In this document: piece after piece, positions 1 through 12,200 of the stretch
Numbering within the stretch: the first letter of the stretch is position 1
Layout: each line of letters begins with the position of its first letter
From: Semisulcospira habei
Taxonomy: Eukaryota > Mollusca > Gastropoda > Semisulcospiridae
Length of the DNA stretch: 64,000 nt
Direction: 5' to 3'
Assembly (NCBI GenBank): GCA_036245525.1
Contig: BTPG01000005.1
Location: 205,110,210-205,174,209, forward strand
Made by a program: the position numbers and the translations under genes
The notes under the pieces: model-generated
What the model was told of the DNA's origin: nothing
The model's database searches: none
Seen by the model: the letters and a program-made list of their open reading frames with translations, nothing else

Positions 1-205
1 GTGGCATAATCATTATAATGTTCAAACCCTGAAGAAGAGGAAAATATTAATTTACCTGCAGTGTCGTAATGTTTATTCAGCAGTTGACAGTATGGGCATG
101 AAATATTTAAGTGAATTTCTTTTGTCATTTTGCGTTCGGATCTTATTTTCACCTGTTGACAGTTGCACAGAATTTACATTGCATAGATTCCTTGACCTGT
201 AACAG

Positions 206-281
206 AGATTGGAAGAGTTGAACCGCTACCCAGACTTCAACAACTATCTAATATTTGTACTGACAAAATTAAAAACGGAAG
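206..281 (+). CDS. TNPO1: TNPO1 visible exon 1
   Basis: Encodes 25 codons plus one base, ending ...FVLTKLKTE + G. It is the end of the first HEAT repeat. The acceptor could be AG at 204-205 or at 206-207; the first keeps a full AGA (Arg) codon at 206. The donor is GT at 282-283 (GGTAGGT context). The initiator exon lies upstream of the window. Confidence 0.93.
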
Positions 282-3200
282 GTAGGTACTTTTCTATTAA
301 TGTGTATTTTATGTTCTCAGAACATCAAAAAAAAATTATCCCCGAGCAGTACAGATGTAGTTTGCAAAATCTGATTTATGAATGTTCTTAAGTAAAGTCA
401 TATTGTAGCTGCGCAAAGTTACCTGATAAATGGCAGGTTTTGATTGCTAAAATGTGACAATAGTATGTCTACATGTGCAGCATTGGCAACAATGAAACGT
501 CTGGAGTATTTGCCTCGCTTTCAAAATTCTACCATTTCCTTTACCTATTCAGCCCTGACGCACTACAGCAGGAGATGGGTCGACCATGATATTTTAAGGG
601 TAGTGCCAGATTAGCTTGGCGCCTGTTGGCACCAAGCTAATCCAGCACTGCCCTTGAATTATCATGGTCGATCCATCTCCTGCAACTGGTTTGTAACTCC
701 TTAGTTAATGCCTGGAGAAACATGTGCTTTTTGTGAGTATGAAGTTTATCATAAAATGAAAGACGTTGCTTTTGTAAGTAGGATAGTGACCGTTGTGCAT
801 AATGGGCAGTAACATGATAACATTCAGAACCCCTTTTAGTTTTACTGATGAGTTTCAGCAGTGAAAGTGCCCTGAAAAGTTAACCTCAGCTTTGGGATTT
901 GGTGTTTCCTTGGTCTGTCAGCATTACATATTAGCTGGTTAGGTCCCAAAGGTACAGCTTAAAAACCATTTTGTAATGTGACTAGTTATGCAGTTAAGTA
1001 ATTAATATAGAATGCTTGCACTGTTGATTGTGCATGTTTCAGATGACCCCACACGCTCTCTCAGTGGGTTGATTCTCAAGAATAATGTCCGTGCCCATTT
1101 TGAAAAGTTTCCACCTGAAGTGACAAACTTCATCAAACAAGAATGCCTGAACAGCATTGGCGACCTGTCCCCTCTGATCAGAGCGACTATCGGCATCCTC
1201 ATCACTACTATTGTGGCCAAGGGAGAGTTGCGCAACTGGCCCGAGCTTCTGCCACATCTCAGCCAGTGCTTGGAGTCTGAGGACTACAATGTCTGTGAGG
1301 TGTGTATGCATCGACTATTTTTGTGATATTTGTATTAACTATATTGGTCCCACTAACCTTTCTGTTGTCTGTCGAGATGACAATGCTAGGAAAAAATGTC
1401 TAATTTTGATTGATTAGAACTTGATTCTTGTGTTTGCTGTTATAGATTCTCTTTATCAGTTAACCCTATAGTTACCAAATTATTTTCCTACAAATTGCCA
1501 TGTGGTCCCTAACTTTTTTTTCATTCAAACCAAGTAAAAAAGGGGTACATATTTCAAACTGTAAGCAGACCTGTTTACCCTCCAAATGACTCATGAGGAA
1601 GATTAGAGTGAATTATGAGGAAGATTTATCACCGAAAGAGCAGCGACAAGAAAACACTCAAATTTAAGATACATTTATTGTCCACACTCATAATTTCAAG
1701 TTGTACTACACATGAACAAAGAGTCATTTCTCATATCCTGATCCACATACTGATCCACAAGTATTGATAATTTATAATTTACAATCTGATGCATACAAGA
1801 GCATACTGCACTACAATACTGATAAATCACAATGATGAGGGAAGCCTGCAGTGCACTAATCGGAGAACAGCCTATTTCTTCAGACTCTGGTAATAAGCAC
1901 CCTTCAGCTGCTGCAGGGATGCAACACTCAGTTTGGCAGCTGGTTGGGTCTTCAATACCAAGAGTGCCTCTGTTGTATCAGAGTGCAGGCTGTGCCTCTG
2001 ATCAGTGCAGGTTTTCCTAACCATGGAAAACAAACGCTCGCATGGAGCGCTTGAATGAGGGATGGTCAGGATGCCTTTCATGACCCTCACAAGCTCAAGG
2101 AACCTTTTCTGTAGCTTAAACCAGGTTTGGTCCACCCTTTCCACCTCGTCTAGGTCCATTTCAGAGCATTGCATCTGGGCAAATTGTTCTAGTACAAGAT
2201 CTCTCTCTGCATCCCCACGAAGCATTGGAAATGTCTGCAAAAAGTAGTCGAGCTGTGAAGAGGTCATAGATGTTCTTTGACGGGGGTCGACCACGGCTGC
2301 ATTCACCAGGACTGTCATCCAATGGGAGGTTGTCAACAAGGTACTGACAAACAGTGACAAAATACATCTTCACAGCCTTGAAGTCAGGGATCCTCTCCTC
2401 CCTGATGTGCTTCTTGGGTTCAGCTAGCATGTCCTTAGCTGCTGTTCCAATGAGAAGATCTGCATCTGCCTTCTGCTTGTCTTTCGCCTGGAACTGCACC
2501 TAACAGTCAAAAACAAATCGTGCCTGCTTCAGTTGGCATGTCAGTAAAAATAGATGTGCTAAGAAAACAACATACCAAATTTTGCAAGCAATTACTATGA
2601 CTGCAAGAACTTATTCTTTGTATGTCATTCTATTTTCTAGCAATGAAAATAACAAAAATTACTTCATGACAATGCATACCAGCTTGACATCCAGCTTTGC
2701 AGATTCTGTGGGGATGACAAACCGGGAAAACAAGTCACGAAGAAGCTCACACAGGTTGGGTCGAAGCCTATGGATCATTGGTTCCTCTTTCTGCAGCTCC
2801 ACCAGAATCTAAAGACAAGTATAATTTGCATTAATAAATTAGATGATCAACACAACGTTATTAGTGACAGTTACCAAAGTGTGATGAAACTTTCTGCATA
2901 GCAATAACAAGCAATAGATCTGGCTGATAGTAGTAAATACAGTGCTACAAGTACAATATGCTAACATCAAGTGAACCAATTGTCATAGAGAGACACCGAG
3001 AGAGAGAAGAGAGCAATGAACCTTTACCTTTTCCAACGGTAGAAGTTATTGGTAACAGGACCAGTTTTCAGAGAGAGAGAGTTAATAATTCAACAATGTC
3101 AAGACTTAATTGCTGCAATCTTGGAGTCTGGAAACATCTCCTTGAACATCGCCGTAAGATAATTGGCCGACGACAGATTGTTCTCTGCCATAATCCTACA

Positions 3201-6200
3201 CATCAAAGCTTCTGCTCGTGTTGTATTCAACGCATCAGATGACGTTGACGGCTGTCCAAAAAACGTCAATATCTTTCTAGAAGATGCAGATTTTGCGCTT
3301 TTGTGCATCGCACTTTGTATGTGTCGTTCACAATCAAACGCTCCCCCCGTGAGTAATGGTAAAGTCTGTGCTACACACGGTACAAAAATCATGCGTGGGG
3401 CCATGTTTCTTTGACTCTCTGAGCTCAGGAAAGTCATGTGAATACTCCTTTTCCGCTTCCTCCGACCCGTCACCTGTTTCGTGGTGTTTTCACTTTGGAG
3501 GCATAGTTGAGTGAAACCTTGGGAACTATTACAAGTGATCGACAGCTCGACAAAATCCTCACGCTCGACTGACATAAAATGCAGGCTTTACACATGCGGC
3601 GGCAAACATCGAACATGGAAGTAAAATGCTAATTGGCTACTATTTTTAGACTGGCCAATCCAGAAAGCTTTTACTTACAATGTTTGTTTCAACCGGAAGA
3701 TGGTCGCCAGGATGACTATTGACAGAAAAATGACCCCCCCCCCCAAAAAAAAAAAAAAATGTCAGAGAAAAATGGAAAATGCGGAAGAATTTCACAGATA
3801 CGCGGAAAAGCAGAAAAAAGGGTTCAAATGCGGAAATCTTCCGCATAATGCGGGAGGGTAAACAGGTCTGTGTAAGTAGGTACTCAAAGCCTTCTTCGCA
3901 TGACTTAAGCGTTGCCTAAATTTCACCCATATTCCATCACTGATGTTAACCAAAATATGCTGCATATATCAATAAAATGTATACAGGGTTGTAGTATGGT
4001 GTCTACTCTTTGTGTTCATGTGTGTTTCTGTGCTTATTTTTACATGTTTACATAGCTGCCAACCCTCCCGATTTTATCGGGAATTTCCCGATTTTTTTTC
4101 AAGTCCCGATTTTCCGGTTTTTTGTACATTTTTCCCGATTTTCAGATTTTCAAGTTTTGTTTGAAAATTTGAGGCATTTTGGCGTACCGCTCCCAGGCAA
4201 GCGCCTGTAGTTGAGAGCCTGCCGCTATACTGTACCGCTAAGCTTTCGGGGACCCACAGCCAGTCTTGATTACGCATGCGCAGCAAATTTGCATCCATTC
4301 CGTGTTTGTTCCGGTTCCTTCGAAATTGCCCTGGTCTGGAGCACATGCTTAGCGATTTTCACAAGTGTTATTTTCGATTTTCAACAAAATGATGCCTCCA
4401 AAGAAGAAGAAGTGGTTAGTGAAGTTTCATCCAGACTACAAGCGTTCCTTGCATCATCGACGAATTGAGAAAGGGCGAACACTTTGCCGTTTGTAAAATG
4501 TGCCGGGCGGACATAAACATCGCTGCACAGTAAACCTAGGCGGGCTGACGGTTTGATTATTCGGCTGGAACAAGGTGCGTCCACCCCCCCCCCCCCCCCC
4601 CTGTTGTTTGATTTTTCGGTATCCGGAAGCAAGGGCTAGCGTCTTTCATTGCCTCAAGGTTGGCAGCTATGTGTTTAGTACTTTGTGTGTTTTACTGGCG
4701 TATCTATTGTTCATGACTTGCCACCCCACCCGGGTCTGCCCTGGGGGACTTGGGTGGGGTTAGGTATTTTTTAGTTCCCAGGGTCACCCTGGTCAGCCCC
4801 ACAGGGTGGGTTTTTCTCTCTATTCTGGGGCATGTGTTTCTGTCTACCCTTTGTCCATTCACCTGTATTTGCCTTTTTAAAACTCTCCCTACTGTCTGCA
4901 CTGCCTGTAGCTCTTGATATTGGATGTGTGTTGCTAAATGGTCTTAGCTTTATTTAGGCCCCATGTGTTAGGTTTATTTAACGTATTTGACCGGCTGGCG
5001 ACATACATTCAATGTTCTGTTTTGGTTTTTTTTCACAAGCAGTGCAGGCACGTCCTGAGAAAGCCTTGTTGCTGTCGGGACGTTAAGCAATGTACAATCA
5101 ATCAATTCATGACTTGCCGCGGCGGCACAGCGTGCGCGCGTTGTTCACAGCACACATCGGCTTTTCAATTGCCTCGCGTGTCGGGTCGAGGAACACAGGC
5201 TAAAAATAGCTAGCCAGTTAGGTAGAGTAGAGTTAGCCCTTCATTTTCGTATAATTTATTTTTGCATACGATCACGGGAACGTATTCAAATTTCAAGTAG
5301 AAAAGTTTCAACATAATATTCTCACTCTTCTACAAAACAGACAGGAGTGAAAAATATATGTCTAAAATTGTCAATCATTTTTCTATATTATTGCAAAGTT
5401 TCGTATATATTCATTATTTTGACTCCGCATGCGAAGCAAAAGAGCGCACACGCTGCCTCTGTGTACGAGCTAACGCGTGTTCGGAGAATGGCGTGCACAA
5501 ACGATAGCGAGGCTGTAGTTGTACCATGTGCTTCGGCGGAAATATATCGTCAGATTTAACCAATCTACCAACTTCAGATGAAAATATCGATATGTAATAT
5601 CATTTTTTGATTGATCTGTACATTGCTAGGTTTTTACATTTGCTTTTCAATTGTATTCAAATTGTTTCTTTTGAGCAAGCATCGGTGCTGTCTTGCGAGG
5701 TAAACAAAGCCTGTTGGGTTATCGTCGGAAATACCGAATATAATTTTCTCTTTCACAAGAAAGTATGAATTAAACATTATTACTTTATAAAGATGTTAAG
5801 GTACGTTTATATTTAAGTCATTATCTTCTTGCGGTCGTAGACTTTGAGATAAAGTTATTTTTGTGAAATCACGTGACCTGCTTGTTTTTCGTCTGCTACT
5901 AGTACTACAGTGTCATGAAGTACTTTCTTTTTTAGATCAGTGTGTAGTTTTCTGTCCGTGATTTGTATAGACAAGCAAATTTCACGCAAGTGTTAAAATT
6001 ATAATTCAACAATTTAAATAGTTGAAATTGCTGGTGATCAATTTTGTGTTTGTCAATTTTATATATATTTTAGGGGGGGGGGGGGGGGGTGAATGCAAAA
6101 AAAATTTCCTCTTTGTTTGTAGTCTATCCTGTTCCATTATTCAGATCTCATTATCCTGATCATTTTGATGTTTAAATGATGTTTCTATCTTAATTACAAC

Positions 6201-9200
6201 CCAAGATATGATTTTTCTTGTGTTTGTTAACCCATATCATACTGAGGCTAAAAGCTTCAAATGTGTACACGGCCATATGCAAGCTACATTATCGTACTTT
6301 CATGTAAGGTTATAGACCAATGGCTTTAGTTCAAGGGTGGTGCCAAAATAGCTTGGCGCGTAGAGGCGCCAAACTATTCTGGCACTACCCTTGAACTTTT
6401 TTAGTCGAACTTATTTCACATACTGGTGTATTCCGAATGATAAGGGTTAATTTTCAGCCATTAAAAATCAGTGATTTTAATAAGTTTGAGGATCATTTTC
6501 AGCAAGATGCCCTTGTTTAAGAGCCTCGAAATAGAATAGGCTGTCACAGATTACTAAAAAGAGTTAATTGTAGTAGAATTTAGTATCATTATCACTATAA
6601 GGTCGGTTCTGTGAAATTTAAAAAATGCCAAATCATTCAATTTTCACTTGCCAAAAAGGCGTGCCAAAAAAAAAAACAAATTAATTCATAACTTTTGATC
6701 TAATTGTCCTATTATTTTCAACTTGATATCATTGGAATTAGAAAAATGAGACCTATCTGGAAAAAAAATATTTACAAATGCAGGGTTTCTTTTTGTAAGG
6801 ATAGGCTATGGGCCAATTGGCCCACTCAGTCAAAATTCAATGGGCCAATTAAATGAGTAGTGGGTCAATCATTTATAGCCAAGGTGATCGGCCGGAGAAA
6901 AAAAAAACCAAAAAACCCCCCAGAGATTATATAACTGCTCTGAGTGTGTGTGTGGTCTGTGTGTGTGTGTGTGACACATAGTGACATACACACTTCAGTT
7001 ACAGAGTCCTGACAATAACCTGCCTATTTTGCTGCTTCTCGCGTTTACCGCATCCGTCTGCTGGTTTTAGCCCATTTTCTGACAGCAACAGAAAAATCAA
7101 AGTCACTAATGGGACCTCCTATCTTGACTCTCATTAACTGTTCACATCTGTCTGCTGACAGTCTGTTTCTGAGAGGTGTGAGAGTCAGATTTTGCACACT
7201 GAAGGCCCGTTTACAGTCCAGGTGTGGATGGGATGGGTTAGTGCCAAACAGGCAAGCTGGAGCAGATGAGGACAGTTCAGATCTCCCTGTTGCTGCAGGC
7301 TGGCAAGAGCTCCCCACAAACTGGACAAAGAGTGTGCAGGGTACATGTTGGATTTTACCAACATCTTGCATCGCTTCCATTCCTCCTGACTCAGTCGCAT
7401 AATGGCTGCAGCCAGTCCATCATTGAATAGCTTAGTTTGATAAACAGTTCCTGGGCAATTTTCTTCTCCAGCCCACTGGCCTTTGGATCATTTGCTGCAG
7501 CTCTGGCATAAAAAAAGTGATCAGTGAGTCAAGAGTACGATAAACCGTCTCCAGGGCTGTGAAGAAGGACAGCCATCTGACAGCGTGTACTTTATATTTC
7601 ACAACAGGATCGTCCAAAATGTTCTGAACGCTTTCAAGCTGATCACTCTTTGTGGGGGACTTATTACCCCATGACTCTAAAATCCCTGTCTGGAACAAAC
7701 AGAATGGGTCGCATTCCTAACACAGACAGTTTGAACATTGTCTCCGAGTCGGGGAATCTTTCATGCATGTTGTTGATCATGGCCTGCAGAAATTGTTTTT
7801 TCACCCCATCAAAGTTAGAGGCATTCTTTGCAATTCTGTGATTCTTGAGTCCATCTTTCAAGTCTTCTTCAAGCTGAGAGAAGTATGTTGGTGTGCCTTC
7901 CTCCACTCTGTCATCTTTCATTTTCTCAAGATCACTGATGCACATCATGACATTCACCTTAACAACACCAATGTCAATGTCTTTCCTCTGAAAAAAACTG
8001 ACTCAGTCGCATAATGGCTGCAGCCAGTCCATCATTGAATAGCTTAGTTTGATACACAGTTCCTGGGCAATTTTCTTCTCCAGCCCACTGGCCTTTGGAT
8101 CATTTGCTGCAGCTCTGGCATAAAAAAAGTGATCAGTGAGTCAAGAGTACGATAAACCGTCTCCAGGGCTGTGAAGAAGGACAGCCATCTGACGGCGTGT
8201 ACTTTATATTTCACAACAGGATCGTCCAAAATGTTCTGAACGCTTTCAAGCTGATCACTCTTTGTGGGGGACTTATTACCCCATGACTCTAAAATCCCTG
8301 TCTGGAACAAACAGAATGGGTCGCATTCCTAACACAGACAGTTTGAACATTGTCTCCGAGTCGGGGAATCTTTCATGCATGTTGTTGATCATGGCCTGCA
8401 GAAATTGTTTTTTCACCCCATCAAAGTTAGAGGCATTCTTTGCAATTCTGTGATTCTTGAGTCCATCTTTCAAGTCTTCTTCAAGCTGAGAGAAGTATGT
8501 TGGTGTGCCTTCCTCCACTCTGTCATCTTTCATTTTCTCAAGATCACTGATGCACATCATGACATTCACCTTAACAACACCAATGTCAATGTCTTTCCTC
8601 TGAAGAAAACTGACTCAGTCGCATAATGGCTGCAGCCAGTCCATCATTGAATAGCTTAGTTTGATAAACAGTTCCTGGGCAATTTTCTTCTCCAGCCCAC
8701 TGGCCTTTGGATCATTTGCTGCAGCTCTGGCATAAAAAAGTGATCAGTGAGTCAAGAGTACGATAAACCGTCTCTAGGGCTGTGAAGAAGGACAGCCATC
8801 TGACAGCGTGTACTTTATATTTCACAACAGGATCGTCCAAAATGTTCTGAACGCTTTCAAGCTGATCACTCTTTGTGGGGGATTGTGAAAGTAGTAGAAG
8901 ATGCTTGTGATGGTGTCCTTGAAGTTCTTTATGGTAAGGTTGGAACATTTTCAGCAGCTTGCTCGGACACAACCAAGTGCTACTCTGTGCGCACTGCAGT
9001 GAGTGTTCTTCAAGTGAGGGTTGACCTCAAGGAAATGACCTGTCAGTCCCTTCTCCTGGCCTGTCATGACAGACGCTTCATCAGTTCCTAGTCCAAATAT
9101 CTTATTGGAATCTGTCGTTTATCCAGTTGTTCTTTGATGGCTGTAAAGATACCTTTTCCCCATGCGTCAGTGATCAAAACATCTGTCAAGAAGAAAGTTG

Positions 9201-12200
9201 AAGGTTTTAGTGACACTGGATCCACCACTCTCACACTTACTGCCAACTTATGATTGACCACAATGTCTGTACTTTCGTCTGTAAACAGTGTAACGACTGG
9301 GGACTCTTTCACCCTCTGTGTGATGTTTTCATCTATAATATCTGACAACACTTGCAAAAATCTCTGTGCAGATGTTGTGCTTGAATAATCTGTTTTCTCA
9401 CCACACTTCAGATGCTCAATATATGGGACCTTTAAAAGATTCAGAAATGCCAGCAATGACTGGTATTTATGCAGAGACAGACTTTCCTGGCAGAGCCAAA
9501 ATACAGCCTTCATGGCAATTTGAACAACTTCTTCTTCTTTCAAAAAAGCTTTTTCTGATGCAGCTGCCATCTTTTTCCGCTCCTCTGGCGCTGCCATGGC
9601 TCGCTGATGGTCACTACCGCACACGTCTGGTCAGAGTGCTCGTTCGGAAGTTAGACGTTCCTTGGGCCATTGTGTTATTGAACTTGACCGATCTGCAGTC
9701 TTTGCAAAACATAACCCCGTTCTCATACCTGAGCCAGGGATATGTATGCAGCCAACCCATTTGAAAGTTTCGTTTCTGGTCTTCCTGTTTCGAGCTTGAA
9801 CTTGTAGACGACCCTGCATTCAGGCTACCCGGTACAGATGACGGCCCTGCATCCAGTTCAGGAGCAGACGACGAAGAACACGAGGCCGTCTCACTTTCAG
9901 TTTCAGGCACAGAGCTTACCGCTGTTCAGTGTTGTTTTCTGCGTAAAAGCAAATAGTGTCTGCCGTCCTTCAGCAGGCTTAATTTTTTTTGGGGGGAGGC
10001 ATTTCTTTAGGGACGGAGAAACTGGATTTGTTGGTTTCGTATATCTAAGAGGGAGACAATCCTTCATTCAACGTGAAACGTTCGTTTTCTACGAATTAGG
10101 TCGGCTTATAGAACGATGGTTCTCATTGGCCGAATAATTGAGTGAACCAATTGCAGGCTAGAATCTGTTTCGTAGCATGAAACCGAAACGTAAGCGTACA
10201 CCGAAACGGCACCGATCGTATTGTCAGTGTGACTTTTTCAGTTTCATTCTAAGCCAGTTGTGGTTAACTGGTTTGTTTCAAGCATCGATTATAGAGTTGT
10301 ACAAGAAATAAACACACCGCTGGCGCGCGTGCATGCAAAAACGATGCGCCCGATGTCGCGCACCCCGGAAAAGCAATGGGCCAAATGCGTCAATTGGCGC
10401 GGGGCGCGTTCCAAAAATGAACCCTGCAAATGTGATCAAGTAACTTAAAAAATCACTTTAGGGTACCTACTGTAAGTATGTTATTTCTGCTTCAAAATGT
10501 ACCAAATTTTGACATGATGTTGGAAAATACATACAGGCATAGCTGCCAACCCTCCTGATTTTATCGGGAATTTCCCGATTTTTTTTTTCAAGTCCCAATT
10601 TTCCGGGTTTTTTGTACATTTCTCCTGATTTTCAAGCTTTGTTTTATAATTCGAGGCATTTTGGCATTACCGCGTGGGGTCAAGCGCCTGTAGTTGAGAG
10701 CCTACAGCTATACTGTACCGCTAAGCTTTCGGGGACCCACAGCCAGTCTTGATTACGCATGCGCAGCAAATTTCCATCCATTCTGTGTTTGTTCCGGTTG
10801 CTTCGAAATTGCCCTGCACATGCTTAGTGATTTTCAAAACTGGTATTTTCGATTTTCAAAAAAATCATATCTCCAAAGAAGCAGAAGTGGTTGGTGAAGT
10901 TCCATCTAGACTACAAGCGTTCCTTTCCTTGCATCGACGAATCGAGAAAGGGCGAACACTTTACTTACTTACGCCTGTCACCCCTACCCGGGTATAGGCC
11001 GTCGACGAGAGACCTCCAGCAACTCCTGTCCTGTGCTTCTCCTTCGATTCTACTCCAGGTGGTTCCCAGTCTCTTGATGTCTGCTTGGAGGCGAACACTT
11101 TGCCTTATGTAAAATGTGCCGGGCACTGAGACATAAACATCGCTGCACAGTAAACCTAGGCGGGCTGACGTGCACTGTGTTTGATTATCCGACCGGAGCA
11201 AGGTGTGTACACCCCCCCCCCCCCCTTGTTTGATTTTCCGGCCAAGGTCTAGCGCCTCCCACCCCCCCATTGTTTGATTTTTCAGCCCGTGGAAGCAACG
11301 GCTAGCGTCGTGCAGGCAACTCCCGATTTTTGTTGCCTCGGGGTTGGCAGCTATGCATACAGTATATCATACTTTTTGTCATTTTAAGTGTCCGTTTGCC
11401 ACAGTCTCTGTTTACCTGTCATATATCTCAGTAATAGGTGCTAAACCATACCTCTGTCAGAAATTTCATTTAGAAAACAACAAAACTCATTAGAAACATA
11501 CCAGTGGCAGTCAGGAAGTCTCCACAGGTAACCACTCTACTAATTCCATCAAACTGATCATGCACATCTATCTCATGACTACCCGCAGGTGACAAACAAT
11601 TAAGGTAGGTTTCAGAACTGTATTCAATTTCAAAGTTTTTGACATAATTCCATCTGAAGAAAATATGAGAAATGTCAAAAGAAACTCAACATAGGTCTAA
11701 ACCATCACATGGCCTTTACTACACAGATCAGAGTCATCTGCCGCATTACACAGGTATGTACAGATGGCTCCGCTTCATCGTCAATATCGGATTCAAAATT
11801 GGTAGGATCTTCAATGTGCACCGAACTGACACTGATGTCCAATTCAGAGCCATCTTCTCTGACAGGATTTGAATGAATTTCAACCAGTAATGCTGTAAAT
11901 TCAGGGTCGCTGTCGCTCTCCATGATCAAGTCACGTTGTAAGCAAAACAGTCTAGAAAAACACCCAACTTTTGATTCAAAACAAACTCGCACCCGCATGT
12001 AGCGGAAACGGAAGTAGGCGTATCCCATAATGCATTGACTCTGTTAGAAGTTGGAATGGGTGCGAAATAAACAAGAACCGAGTCTAAACTGAAAGTAGGT
12101 ATATACGGGCGGTACAGTCATACATAGAGTGATATGTCGCGGGCGGAATGGTAGTTAAAAGGATAAGTTGATTGCTCAGAGAAATGCATTGCAAACAGGA

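Larger units (their letters stand above)
6781..10426 (-). mobile_element. hAT-like DNA transposon C
   Basis: Ends are imperfect inverted repeats, CAGGGTTTCTTTTTG at 6781 and the complement of CAGGGTTCATTTTTG ending at 10426. They are flanked by a 6-bp direct repeat CAAATG (6775-6780, 10427-10432). The interior encodes minus-strand hAT transposase fragments and carries a 612-bp tandem duplication. Terminal CAGGGTT fits hAT ends. Confidence 0.85.

Noticed and set aside
7388..8881. Possible satellite or CRISPR-like array
   Set aside because: The unit is 612 bp of transposase sequence with no spacer structure; it is a tandem duplication.
11705..12028. Host gene on the minus strand
   Set aside because: An acidic N-terminus and a possible second exon are visible, but no domain and no further exons. 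A transposon remnant is more likely, and the evidence is too thin for either.
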